Notes under the pieces: generated by a model
Told to the model about the DNA's origin: nothing
What the model saw: only the letters and a program-made list of their open reading frames with translations
The model's database searches: none
Shown here: one piece after another, positions 26,296 through 35,057 of the stretch
Position numbering within the stretch: the first letter of the stretch is position 1
How the letters are laid out: every line of letters starts with the position of its first letter
Assembly: GCA_944323475.1 (NCBI GenBank)
Contig: CALUSQ010000001.1
Coordinates: forward strand, 1 to 64,000
Reading direction: 5' to 3'
From: Candidatus Gastranaerophilales bacterium
GTDB taxonomy: Bacteria; Cyanobacteriota; Vampirovibrionia; Gastranaerophilales; Gastranaerophilaceae
DNA length: 64,000 nucleotides
Position numbers and translations under genes: made by a program

Positions 26296-27045
26296 TTATG
26301 AAAATACTTTGAATGTTCTTTCAATGTTCTTTTCCATTACTTTTTTAACAGAGTCAATTTCTGTATCGCAAGCTTTTTGTTGTGTTTCAACTTGTTGCAA
26401 ATCCATTTGGAGTCTTTTTTCTTTAATTTGAATTGCAGCTGTTTTGCTTCTGTATTCTGCATCAGCTTTAGCATCATCTGCTGTATTGTATGCTACTGAA
26501 AAACCTGTTCCGTTGATTGCATCAACTTCTTGACCTGATGCTGTTACTATTCTCATTGTTCCGCCATTGATACCTTCAAGTATTTCTGGACCTGTGTAGT
26601 TATTTGTATAACTAATGTAATGTTTTCTGTAATTTCCTTGGTCTTCTTTAGAAAGACATTTCCATTCTTGATCTGTGATGCCGCCTTCTTTTTTAAGTTC
26701 TGGATCATCACCTCTATATTCATATCCATCTGTTTCTCCATTTGGAGTCCAATCCATCCAAACTGGATTACCATTTTCATCTTTACCACAGTATATTTGT
26801 AATTTCATACCTGTAGCAGAAAGGTCATATAAATTTGCTGCAGTGATTTCGATTTCTGTTGAATCAGAAGCATTGATATATTTCAAAGTTTGGTTAGAGA
26901 GTTTGTTTGAATATTCTCTTGCAACTTCTTCTGTTTGCATAGCTAAAATCATTTCACTGTTTGTGATTTGTTGTGCTCTGTATTCCAAATCTGATTTTCT
27001 TGCTGTTAATAATAATAATCTTGCTTGTGATGCTGCTAAACCCAT
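26296..27045 (-). CDS. Axial-protein-like helical-ended protein, unknown
   Basis: A 249-residue protein that starts MGLAASQARLLLLTARKSDLEYRAQQI. Heptad-rich helices lie at both ends (about 3-55 and 195-249) around a central, probably beta-rich insert with many Gly, Asn and Tyr. This layout resembles flagellar axial and hook-associated proteins, whose two terminal helices pair in a filament core, but no flagellar gene is in the window. It may be a lineage-specific filament or surface protein. AAGGAG lies before the ATG. Confidence 0.6.
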   Translation of the reverse strand: MGLAASQARLLLLTARKSDLEYRAQQITNSEMILAMQTEEVAREYSNKLSNQTLKYINASDSTEIEITAANLYDLSATGMKLQIYCGKDENGNPVWMDWTPNGETDGYEYRGDDPELKKEGGITDQEWKCLSKEDQGNYRKHYISYTNNYTGPEILEGINGGTMRIVTASGQEVDAINGTGFSVAYNTADDAKADAEYRSKTAAIQIKEKRLQMDLQQVETQQKACDTEIDSVKKVMEKNIERTFKVFS

Positions 27046-27236
27046 TTTCGGCTCCTTACTTACTTTTTACTTACACATATATAAAAACAAAATATTATTT
27101 CGATATTCAGTATATACGTTTTTTGTTACAATTCTTAATATATGTCCCTAAAAACCAATATTTTCATACATTTATACTTTTTAAAAATATATGTTGATGC
27201 TAAAATAAAGTTGTTATTCAAGGAGAAAAATATTTT

Positions 27237-28577
27237 ATGACTACAGCCAATCAATCAATAAAACCTATCACAACAAAAATAAATAAAGAAGGAAACCTTG
27301 AAATAGGCGGTTGCGACTTAGTAGAGCTTGCACAAAAATATGGCACACCATTGTATGTTTTTGATGAAGCAACAATAAGAACAATTGCAAAAGAATATAA
27401 AAAAGCTTTTGAAAAATATCCTAAAGTTAGTATGTTATACGCATCTAAAGCTTTTATGACAAAAGCTATAGTTAGAATATTAGATGAAGAAGGCTTCGGT
27501 TTTGATATGGTATCTGGCGGAGAGATTTATACCGCATCAACAGCTGGAGCTGATATGAAAAAATGTTTGTTTAACGGCAATAATAAATCTTATAGTGAAT
27601 TACAAATGGCTGTTGAACTTGGTATTGGATTGATATCTGTTGACAATTTTTTGGAATTAGCTCTTCTTGACAATGCAGCTAAAGCAGCAAACAAAACTGT
27701 AGATATTCTATTAAGGGTAACACCAGGTATAGAGTGCCACACTCATGAATATATACAAACAGGACACCTTGATTCAAAATTCGGATTCGATTTGACACAA
27801 ACTGATGAAGCAATAGAACAGCTTCTTGATGAATATAAAAATTTAAATCTTGTTGGTCTACATGCACATATCGGATCTCAAATATTTGAAACATCAATAT
27901 ATTATGATGAAGTAGAAGTACTATTAAAAGAAATGAGTAGAATTAAAGAAAAATATGGACTGAATTTATCACACATAAATCTTGGTGGTGGTCTCGGTAT
28001 AAAATATACAGAACAAGATTGTCCGCCATCAATAAATGAAATTGCCGAAAAAATAATTACTTCAGTAAAAGAAAATTCAAAAAAATACAATTTAGAAGAA
28101 CCTGAAATACACATAGAACCAGGCAGAAGCATAATAGGCACATCCGGTGTAACACTATATACAGTAGGCAGTTCAAAACAAGTTCCCAAAGGCAAAAAGT
28201 ATGTTGCTGTTGACGGAGGAATGGCAGACAATCCACGGCCGAGCCTATATCAAGCAGTATACACTGCGCAAGTAGCAAACAAACCAGAAGAACCACCTGT
28301 TGAAACAGTAACTATTGCAGGCAGATTTTGTGAGTCCGGGGATATTTTAATACAAGAAACAAAATTACCTGAACTTTTACCTGGTGACATTCTTTGTTTT
28401 TATGACACAGGAGCATATGGATATTCTATGTCAAGCAACTATAATAGAGTTGAAAAACCTGCTGCGGTACTTGTAAATAATGCACAATCTGATATTATTA
28501 TAAATAGAGAAAATTATGAACATTTGGTTTCTCTTGATGTAATTCCTGATAGATTTAAAAAAGAACAAGGTTATTAG
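27237..28577 (+). CDS. lysA: Diaminopimelate decarboxylase
   Basis: A 446-residue PLP-dependent fold-III decarboxylase that converts meso-diaminopimelate to lysine. LYASKAFMTKA carries the PLP lysine, HAHIGSQI and GGGLGIKY are the phosphate- and PLP-binding segments, EPGRSIIG follows, and GRFCESGD supplies the catalytic Cys from the partner subunit. AAGGAG precedes the ATG. The stop codon TAG shares one base with the GTG start of cdaA, so the two are translationally coupled. No lysine riboswitch is evident upstream. Confidence 0.97.
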   Translation: MTTANQSIKPITTKINKEGNLEIGGCDLVELAQKYGTPLYVFDEATIRTIAKEYKKAFEKYPKVSMLYASKAFMTKAIVRILDEEGFGFDMVSGGEIYTASTAGADMKKCLFNGNNKSYSELQMAVELGIGLISVDNFLELALLDNAAKAANKTVDILLRVTPGIECHTHEYIQTGHLDSKFGFDLTQTDEAIEQLLDEYKNLNLVGLHAHIGSQIFETSIYYDEVEVLLKEMSRIKEKYGLNLSHINLGGGLGIKYTEQDCPPSINEIAEKIITSVKENSKKYNLEEPEIHIEPGRSIIGTSGVTLYTVGSSKQVPKGKKYVAVDGGMADNPRPSLYQAVYTAQVANKPEEPPVETVTIAGRFCESGDILIQETKLPELLPGDILCFYDTGAYGYSMSSNYNRVEKPAAVLVNNAQSDIIINRENYEHLVSLDVIPDRFKKEQGY

Positions 28578-29500
28578 TGATTGGAGAAATAAAGGAAAGT
28601 TTAATAGCACAATTGAGTGCACTGCAATTGACATTTTCGTGGGTCAATATTATTGAAGTGCTTATAATTGTTATATTTTTACTTTTGCTTTATCAAAAAT
28701 TTATTAAAGGAACTCAATCAGAAAAACTGGTCAAAGGTATTTTTATACTTTTACTTGCTTGGTTATTTTCTGAAATGCTTATTAAATTAAATCTTCTGAT
28801 TCTTGGTGCTTTTTTAAAAACAATGGTAAGCATTATAATGTTTGGTGCTGTGATTATTTTCCAACCTGAAATTAGAAAATTTTTAGGATATTTAGGACAG
28901 TCCAATTTCTTTCATGCACATTTTAACCTTAGAAGAAAAAATCTACAAGAAGAACAAAAAGTCAACGTAATAAAAGAACTTATTGAGTCAGTTAAATACC
29001 TTTCTAAAACAAGAACCGGCGCATTAATTGTTTTAGAAAGAGGTGATGATGTACATATATATTCTGATGTAGGAACACAACTAGATGCAATATTATCTAC
29101 TGAACTTTTATTAACTATTTTCCATCCCAACACACCTCTTCATGATGGAGCAGTAGTTATTTCAGGAGATTCTATAAAATCAGCAGGAGTATTATTGCCA
29201 CTTACAGAAGACCCTAAACTTAGCTGGAAGTATGGAACAAGACACAGAGCAGCAATAGGGATGAGTGAAACTTCTGATTCAGCGTGTTTAGTTGTTTCTG
29301 AAGAGACAGGCGATGTATCAATTGCACTTGATGGAACGCTTAAAAAATATGATGATATAACAAAATTAAAAAAAGATCTTGAAATTCTTCTTGGATATGA
29401 AGACGAAGATATTATAGAAGAAAATAAAACTGTTTTTAATTTCATAAAAATAAAAACAAAAAAACAAATTGACCCAAAAAACGATAAGATGTCTAAATAA
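28577..29500 (+). CDS. cdaA: Membrane diadenylate cyclase CdaA
   Basis: A 307-residue enzyme making cyclic di-AMP from two ATP. Three N-terminal membrane helices (about 24-38, 53-70 and 75-95) precede the DAC domain with its two signatures, DGA (190-192) and RHR (222-224). The first is inside LHDGAVVISGDSI. The tail beyond residue 265 is charged and variable. It starts with GTG overlapping the lysA stop by one base; AAGG lies six bases upstream. Its stop overlaps the eda start by one base. Confidence 0.95.
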   Translation: MIGEIKESLIAQLSALQLTFSWVNIIEVLIIVIFLLLLYQKFIKGTQSEKLVKGIFILLLAWLFSEMLIKLNLLILGAFLKTMVSIIMFGAVIIFQPEIRKFLGYLGQSNFFHAHFNLRRKNLQEEQKVNVIKELIESVKYLSKTRTGALIVLERGDDVHIYSDVGTQLDAILSTELLLTIFHPNTPLHDGAVVISGDSIKSAGVLLPLTEDPKLSWKYGTRHRAAIGMSETSDSACLVVSEETGDVSIALDGTLKKYDDITKLKKDLEILLGYEDEDIIEENKTVFNFIKIKTKKQIDPKNDKMSK

Positions 29501-30108
29501 TGAATCCAATACAAGCCATTTATAAAAATAAAATAGTAGCTGTTATAAGAGCAGAAGAAGCTAATGAAGCCATAGAAAAAGCGAATGCATTATTTAACGG
29601 TGGTATTAATGTATTTGAAATAACTGTAGAAAAGAGCAGTTTAATGCCTGCAATAGAAGAACTTAGTAAAAATAAAAATATAACAGTTATGGCAGGAGGA
29701 ATAATAACATCTATGATGGCTCAAGAAGCAATTAATTTTGGTGCACAAACAATTATCTCACCTGTTTTTCAAGGCAGTTTACTAAAATTTTGTTTGGGCA
29801 AAAAAATACCTCATATTGCTACTGTTTCAACTCCAAATGAAGCCTACAATGCTTGGAAATCCAGAATACCTATAATAAAGATTTTTCCAGCAAAGCAAAT
29901 GGGTCAAGTAGAATATATAGAAGATATGCTTAGACCAATGCCATTTTTAAATCTTATGCCTTCTGGCGGAATAACAATAGAAGATTTTATGCAATACTTA
30001 AAAGCTGGTGCAACAGCTGTAGGTATTGGCAGAAGTTTCTACAAAAACGCAATGCTTAAAGAAATAACTGAAAGAGCAAAATTTGCAACATCTCAAATAA
30101 ATATTTAA
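29500..30108 (+). CDS. eda: KDPG/KHG aldolase
   Basis: A 202-residue class I aldolase of the Eda family, cleaving 2-keto-3-deoxy-6-phosphogluconate (or ketohydroxyglutarate) to pyruvate and an aldehyde. Glu40 in VFEITVEKS and the Schiff-base Lys127 in IIKIFPA are present, and PSGGI forms the phosphate-binding loop. The ATG shares one base with the cdaA stop. Its last four bases overlap the convergent glycosyltransferase gene. No Edd dehydratase adjoins it. Confidence 0.92.
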   Translation: MNPIQAIYKNKIVAVIRAEEANEAIEKANALFNGGINVFEITVEKSSLMPAIEELSKNKNITVMAGGIITSMMAQEAINFGAQTIISPVFQGSLLKFCLGKKIPHIATVSTPNEAYNAWKSRIPIIKIFPAKQMGQVEYIEDMLRPMPFLNLMPSGGITIEDFMQYLKAGATAVGIGRSFYKNAMLKEITERAKFATSQINI

Positions 30109-31226
30109 CCTATTATTGCCGCAATACTTTTTGCACGATCAGACCATTTGTGTTTTTCTTTAACTATTTTAGAAGCATTTAAAGCCATTTGTTGTCTTTC
30201 ATCATCATGTGAAAGATAATAATTTGCTTTTTCTGCAATATCTTCATATGTAACAGGATTGCAATAGCCAAAGACATCACCAAATTCTATTTTTAAAGTA
30301 GGATTATCTCCAGTCAAAATCATTGTTTCTATAGCAGAAGTGTTTAAAATTTTACTGCTTATTCCACCGGATTGATGGAAAGGTTGAGAATGTAGAACAA
30401 TTTTTGCTTTATTAATAATATCTACCCTGTCTTCAAAATTACTGTTTCGGATGACTTTAATATTACCCATAGCATACTTATCCCATGGACCATCTCCTAT
30501 TACTGTAACATTAAAATCTTTTAATGCCTGTATCATTTTTACTCTTTGTTTATATGTAATGATATAAGAAATACTCCTTGCCATTAAAACATATTGAGAA
30601 GCATCAAACTCTAGTCCTAATTGTTTTTTAAAGAACAAATAGATATCCCACAAAGACAAAACAGGATGAGATAAAGCAACCTCACAAAATTGCATCATTA
30701 GATTAAATACTAATTCCGGCATAATTTCTTTAAGCTTTTGTATTTGTGACTCATAATCATCAATTGCACCAAAGAAAACAATATCATATTCTTTTTTTAA
30801 ATCTTTTTTCTTCCAAAAATCCAAATCTACACCAACCGGGATATAACCTTGTACAAGTTCAGGAATATACTGTTTAATTGGCTCAGTATCATTAGGACAA
30901 GAATTAAACAAAACAAAATTTTTGAAAGAATGAAATTGTTTCACAATATCATAGTTTTGATAAAATATTGAATCAATTCCCCACATAATGTTCGTAATAC
31001 TTTTATTCAAATATTTTTGCCATATAGGCAGACCAAAAGTGTCAAAAGCTATTGCAATGTTTGGATAAATATCTCTAGCATGACATTCTCTTGTAGAAAA
31101 ACATTTAATACCTATTTCATTAAAACCTTTAATTAAACCATTAGAAAAATTGGTAAATAAATCATGGTTAAAAACATTTTTGTCATTATTGCTATGAACA
31201 GCAACTAGTATATTTTCCTTCTCCAT
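30105..31226 (-). CDS. Glycosyltransferase-like protein (CgeB/GT1-type)
   Basis: A 373-residue cytoplasmic protein built like a GT-B glycosyltransferase. The N-terminal half has GFNEIGIKCFST and the sugar-acceptor-side segments; the C-terminal half has YDIVFFGAI, VTVIGDGPWDKYA, and KIVLHSQPFHQSGGISSKILNTSAIETMIL with its Ser/Gly loop and Glu. The pattern fits CgeB/spore-maturation-type enzymes that modify glycans. Donor and acceptor are unknown. ATG at 31226 follows GAGG; the TTG just before it is less likely. Confidence 0.72.
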   Translation of the reverse strand: MEKENILVAVHSNNDKNVFNHDLFTNFSNGLIKGFNEIGIKCFSTRECHARDIYPNIAIAFDTFGLPIWQKYLNKSITNIMWGIDSIFYQNYDIVKQFHSFKNFVLFNSCPNDTEPIKQYIPELVQGYIPVGVDLDFWKKKDLKKEYDIVFFGAIDDYESQIQKLKEIMPELVFNLMMQFCEVALSHPVLSLWDIYLFFKKQLGLEFDASQYVLMARSISYIITYKQRVKMIQALKDFNVTVIGDGPWDKYAMGNIKVIRNSNFEDRVDIINKAKIVLHSQPFHQSGGISSKILNTSAIETMILTGDNPTLKIEFGDVFGYCNPVTYEDIAEKANYYLSHDDERQQMALNASKIVKEKHKWSDRAKSIAAIIG

Positions 31227-31307
31227 CAAAGCCTCTATTGATTACCTCTTAAAATAATAATTATACAAATTTTTTTATTTGTCTAATTGGCAATGTTTTT
31301 TAATATT

Positions 31308-31658
31308 TTAAGCAGATTTTAATAATTTTAAACGTCTATATATAATTGGTCGTTTTTTAGTAACAAAATCAGCCTCATCTAAATATATGTCAGCATAAGC
31401 ATCGTATTTAGAGATAAAGAGCATTAGATATGCATCATTTGTCAAATTATAAAGAGAAATTTTATTTATAGACGCAGCATCTTTTAAAAAGTCCAAAAAA
31501 TCATGCTTTAAGGTTTTTACATCCCCTAGATTCAAACCAATACGCTTTTTATTAGACCTTTCTTTAAAAAGATTCTTTAAATCTTTCAAGCTTGCCGTTG
31601 ATATAGAATCCTCTTCAACATCAACAATGCAAACACCGTTTACATCCTTGGTTTTCAT
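31308..31658 (-). CDS. STAS-like domain protein
   Basis: A 116-residue protein read as a single STAS-like fold: VCIVDVEEDSISTASLKDLKNLF, then KRIGLNLGDVKTLKHDFLDFLKDAA and ISLYNLTNDAYLML. The Asp-Val and helix order resembles anti-sigma-factor antagonists, but the usual phosphorylatable Ser (DSSG) is absent, being replaced by the KTLKH region. No kinase partner adjoins. AGGG lies seven bases before the ATG at 31658, while the alternative ATG six bases upstream is too close to it. Confidence 0.6.
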   Translation of the reverse strand: MKTKDVNGVCIVDVEEDSISTASLKDLKNLFKERSNKKRIGLNLGDVKTLKHDFLDFLKDAASINKISLYNLTNDAYLMLFISKYDAYADIYLDEADFVTKKRPIIYRRLKLLKSA

Positions 31659-31756
31659 TTTCATCCCTGACTATAATATATGTTTTCCCTAACATTTATA
31701 TGATATCAGTTTGAAATTTTATTTTAACTATATAAAAGTAGACAATATTTAAAACT

Positions 31757-32584
31757 TTAGTTTGAGATATTTTTGCCTTCTGAATTATACATTTTAGACC
31801 TAATCTCAGACAAAGACTTAATCTCTTCAATATAAGCATCATCTGTCAAAAGAGTTCTTGTCTGTTCAATTAACTCAATTAATGAAGAAGATATATTTAC
31901 ACTGTTCATTCTTATCATATCATTAGCCATTTGGACATTTGACATAGCCAGTCTTGTCATATCACGAAATCCACTAGATGCAACTTTCATAACATCAGGA
32001 TGTTCAATAACTGTTTTCATCAGTGCCTGAGAAATAAGCATTGGCATATGACTAACTAAAGCAACAGCTTTATCATGAGATATTGGGTCCATTTTCAAAG
32101 TTTTCGCACCCATTATTGATATAATATCTGTCAATTTACTAATATCGGTTTTAGAGCAATCATTTGAAGGTGTCAAAATCCATTTTACATCCTGAAATAA
32201 ATCAGAAAAAGAAGCATCAAAACCACTTTTCTCTGTACCAGCCATAGGGTGTGAACCAATAAAAGAGTAAGGTCTTTTTTTCTTCATGACAAATTCTTTT
32301 AAACTACAAACGTCAGCAACTATAGTTTGTTTCGGTACAATATTTTCTAACTTATCAAGGATTTCAATAGTTTTGCTCATTGGAGAACAAACAAAAATAA
32401 CATCACAACATTTTAAAGATGTCATATCATTAAAAACATTATTTGTATATTTTTTTGCTTTATTTATTGTATCTTCATTTCTTGTAACAGCATACAAATT
32501 ATAAGATTTTTCAAAGCTCAAAGATTTTAATATTGAACCACCAATCAATCCAAGAGACACAATACCAATATTTATTTGTTCCAT
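31757..32584 (-). CDS. tyrA: Prephenate dehydrogenase
   Basis: A 275-residue NAD(P)-dependent TyrA. The Rossmann loop is GLIGGSILK (11-19); VADVCSLKEFV, IGSHPMAGTEKSGF and the later VSHMPMLISQALM segments carry the conserved substrate-binding and catalytic His residues. It converts prephenate to 4-hydroxyphenylpyruvate for tyrosine. There is no ACT domain. GGAG lies five bases before the ATG at 32584, so the longer in-frame start at 32611 is rejected. aroA of the same pathway lies at 55513. Confidence 0.93.
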   Translation of the reverse strand: MEQINIGIVSLGLIGGSILKSLSFEKSYNLYAVTRNEDTINKAKKYTNNVFNDMTSLKCCDVIFVCSPMSKTIEILDKLENIVPKQTIVADVCSLKEFVMKKKRPYSFIGSHPMAGTEKSGFDASFSDLFQDVKWILTPSNDCSKTDISKLTDIISIMGAKTLKMDPISHDKAVALVSHMPMLISQALMKTVIEHPDVMKVASSGFRDMTRLAMSNVQMANDMIRMNSVNISSSLIELIEQTRTLLTDDAYIEEIKSLSEIRSKMYNSEGKNISN

Positions 32585-32657
32585 AGAAACTCCAATTATA
32601 TTTGTTCTCAAAATTATAATAATTAATTATACAACAAGTTAACATTTGTTTATAAAT

Positions 32658-32757
32658 TTGCACACTATAAGAAAAATTGTAATAATTAAGTATATTAATA
32701 GTCTAACCATTCCTTTCTTGACTTATGCGACTTTTGAAAAAAGTCGCATTATTTTTA
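32658..32757 (+). ncRNA. Third probable small RNA or attenuated leader
   Basis: TTGCAC (32658-32663), 16 bases and TAATAA (32680-32685) form a promoter between divergent tyrA and the kinase-like gene. ATGCGACTTTT (32725-32735) pairs with its complement (32739-32749) around a three-base loop, followed by TATTTTTAT. The transcript would be about 60 nt. No plausible frame with a ribosome-binding site lies inside. The unit resembles those at 14893 and 15049. A leader attenuator for 32833 is the alternative, though a second promoter-like pair (TTGTTT/TATTAT) follows at 32767-32796. Confidence 0.45.
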
Positions 32758-32832
32758 TCTTTGTTATTGTTTTATCCTTAATTATGGTAGTATTATAAAA
32801 GAGATATGGGGCACACTTGGAGTTGATAAAAA

Positions 32833-33981
32833 ATGAATATATTATCTTGGCTATTTAAAAAAAGAAGAAACAATGATGCACTAGGATATTACCCAGATGC
32901 AGTTCTTGTTATTTCTTTATCCGGTGAAATTTTATATGCAAATGAAAGATTATTAAACCTATTTAGACTTTCTGAAGATCAACTTTTTGAGATGGAGCTT
33001 CTTGACTTGTTTGATGGAGGATATAGCCTAATCAGCAATCTTGCAAAATCTGATGATTCAGCAGTTGTTCGCTCAAAATTGAATCTCGGAGAAGATTTGT
33101 TTTTTGAAATTAAAGCTTCTGAGTTTGAAGATATTGAAGACAAAATTATCATAACTATAAGAGATGTTTCAAACAGTCAAAAAATGCTTAACAAACTACT
33201 ATTTGAACATGAATATCTCAATAAAATTACAAAAAACAGAAATACATTCTTGTCTAAAATTTCAGGTGAGATAACCTCACCAATACACTCTATTAACGGT
33301 TTTTCTCAAGCAATTTTAGAAGGTCTTGGTGGGGATGTAAACGAAAAACAAGAAAAATACCTAAAAATTATAAATAAAAATTCAACTCAACTTTTAGAGC
33401 TAATTACGTCACTTATTGAGTATTCAAAGCTTGAATCAGGTATGTGGGATTACGAATTTAAGAATTTTGATTTTGTAAATCTCATGACAGGTTTATTCAA
33501 TGAATATAAACCGAAAGCAGAAGAGAAAAAGCTTATACTTAATTTTGATTTGAACAGCTTGGGAAAAAGAACTGTATACAGTGATGAAGCATCACTGAAG
33601 CGTATTATAGCGACCCTTGTACAAAACGCTATTAACGCTACAGAATCCGGTTCGATTCAAGTTGTTGTAAGTCATCCTGACAATGAGTTTCTTGAAGTAG
33701 CAGGTTTCAATGTACCGGAAAACATGCCTGAAAAAGCATACTTGATGATAAAAGTTAATGATACAGGCGCTGGTATTTCTGAAGCAGATTTAAACAATAT
33801 ATTTGAACCATATTCCAATATTGAGAGATATATTGCTAAAAAGACAGTTACAAAAAGTTTAGAATTAGGCATTATTTATAATCTTACAAAAATACTTAAA
33901 GGTAGAATGTGGGCTGAAACAGAAAGCCTAAAAGGCAGTACATTTGGCTTTATTATACCAATCGAAAGATTTACTATTTAA
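32833..33981 (+). CDS. PAS-histidine-kinase-like protein lacking the catalytic His
   Basis: A 382-residue cytoplasmic protein with a PAS domain (about 17-112), a dimerisation helix pair (about 128-205) and an ATPase-like C-terminal domain. In the H-box, where SHExRTP is expected, the sequence is SGEITSP (144-150), so Gly145 replaces the phosphoacceptor His. The N-box (LVQNAINAT) and G1 box (VNDTGAGIS) are good, but the G2 box is degenerate (KSLELGI). It may be a pseudokinase that senses through PAS and acts by binding. GGAG precedes the ATG. The ABC ATPase gene follows after nine bases. Confidence 0.8.
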   Translation: MNILSWLFKKRRNNDALGYYPDAVLVISLSGEILYANERLLNLFRLSEDQLFEMELLDLFDGGYSLISNLAKSDDSAVVRSKLNLGEDLFFEIKASEFEDIEDKIIITIRDVSNSQKMLNKLLFEHEYLNKITKNRNTFLSKISGEITSPIHSINGFSQAILEGLGGDVNEKQEKYLKIINKNSTQLLELITSLIEYSKLESGMWDYEFKNFDFVNLMTGLFNEYKPKAEEKKLILNFDLNSLGKRTVYSDEASLKRIIATLVQNAINATESGSIQVVVSHPDNEFLEVAGFNVPENMPEKAYLMIKVNDTGAGISEADLNNIFEPYSNIERYIAKKTVTKSLELGIIYNLTKILKGRMWAETESLKGSTFGFIIPIERFTI

Positions 33982-33990
33982 GGGGAAAAG

Positions 33991-35046
33991 ATGGCAAACG
34001 TCACTTTAAAAAATGTTGTCAAAAAATATGACACAAAAACAATAATCAATAATATATCTCTTGACATAAAAGACAAAGAATTTCTTGTTCTTGTTGGTTC
34101 TTCAGGTTGTGGGAAATCAACAATATTGAGAATGATAGCAGGTCTTGAAGATATTACCTCCGGTGAAATATACATCGATGACAAATGTGTAAATAACGTA
34201 CATCCCAAAGACAGAGATATAGCTTTTGTTTTTCAAAGTTATGCATTATACCCTCACATGACAGTGTATGAAAATATAGCATTTCCTCTAAAAATGAGAG
34301 GTCTAAAAAAATCAGAAATTGACCAAAAAGTAAAAGAAGCTGCAGAAATACTTAATCTAACAGAATATTTAAACAGAAAACCTAAACAGCTCTCCGGAGG
34401 TCAAAGACAGCGTGTAGCACTTGGACGTGCAATAGTTAGAAGCCCTAAAGTGTTTTTAATGGACGAACCATTATCAAATTTGGATGCAAAATTGCGTGTA
34501 CAAATGCGTTCTGAAATAAAGAAACTGCACGAAAAATTACAAACAACATTTATTTATGTAACCCATGACCAAACAGAAGCTCTAACAATGGGAGATAGAA
34601 TTGTTGTGTTAGATAAAGGAGTGATTCAACAGGTTGATGAACCGGAAAAAATATATTACCAACCTGCAAATACTTTTGTAGGTGGTTTTTTAGGCGCACC
34701 TTCAATGAATTTTGTGGATTGTGATATTTTTGATAAAAAAATTAAATTTAATGAAACAGAAATAGAACTAAGCCAAGAACAATTAGGTTTAATTGGTGAC
34801 AGAAAAAAAGTTATTGTTGGCATTAGGCCGGAAAAAATGGACAGCCTAAATCCAAATTTTGAATTTAGTGTAAAAGTTGATATTTCAGAAATGCTTGGAA
34901 GTGAAAAAATTGTCTATTTTGATATAAACAATTTAAAATGCTCTGCTAAGATAGATGCGCAAAAAGGTTTTAACGATACAATTACACTAAAAATTAATAC
35001 TAATGACTTTTTGTTTTTTGATATAGAAAAAAAAGAACGATTATAA
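33991..35046 (+). CDS. ABC transporter ATPase, MalK/UgpC type
   Basis: A 351-residue ATPase for import of sugars or similar solutes. Walker A is GSSGCGKST, the Q-loop FVFQSYALYPHMTV, the signature LSGGQRQRVALGRA, and Walker B VFLMDEPLSNLDA, with the switch His in VTHDQTEA. The C-terminal third is a TOBE/OB-type regulatory domain (KVIVGIRPEKM), usual for MalK, UgpC and MsmK. No permeases adjoin; the family 1 binding protein at 44999 could use it. AGGGG precedes the ATG. Confidence 0.93.
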   Translation: MANVTLKNVVKKYDTKTIINNISLDIKDKEFLVLVGSSGCGKSTILRMIAGLEDITSGEIYIDDKCVNNVHPKDRDIAFVFQSYALYPHMTVYENIAFPLKMRGLKKSEIDQKVKEAAEILNLTEYLNRKPKQLSGGQRQRVALGRAIVRSPKVFLMDEPLSNLDAKLRVQMRSEIKKLHEKLQTTFIYVTHDQTEALTMGDRIVVLDKGVIQQVDEPEKIYYQPANTFVGGFLGAPSMNFVDCDIFDKKIKFNETEIELSQEQLGLIGDRKKVIVGIRPEKMDSLNPNFEFSVKVDISEMLGSEKIVYFDINNLKCSAKIDAQKGFNDTITLKINTNDFLFFDIEKKERL

Positions 35047-35057
35047 ACCTAAAAAAT

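Noticed and set aside
27046-27236. Lysine riboswitch before lysA
   Set aside because: The gap is AT-rich and lacks the long multi-stem junction of the lysine aptamer.
32725-32781. 18-codon hydrophobic frame starting inside the terminator stem
   Set aside because: No ribosome-binding site precedes it and its first half is the hairpin, so the composition is a by-product of the stem.
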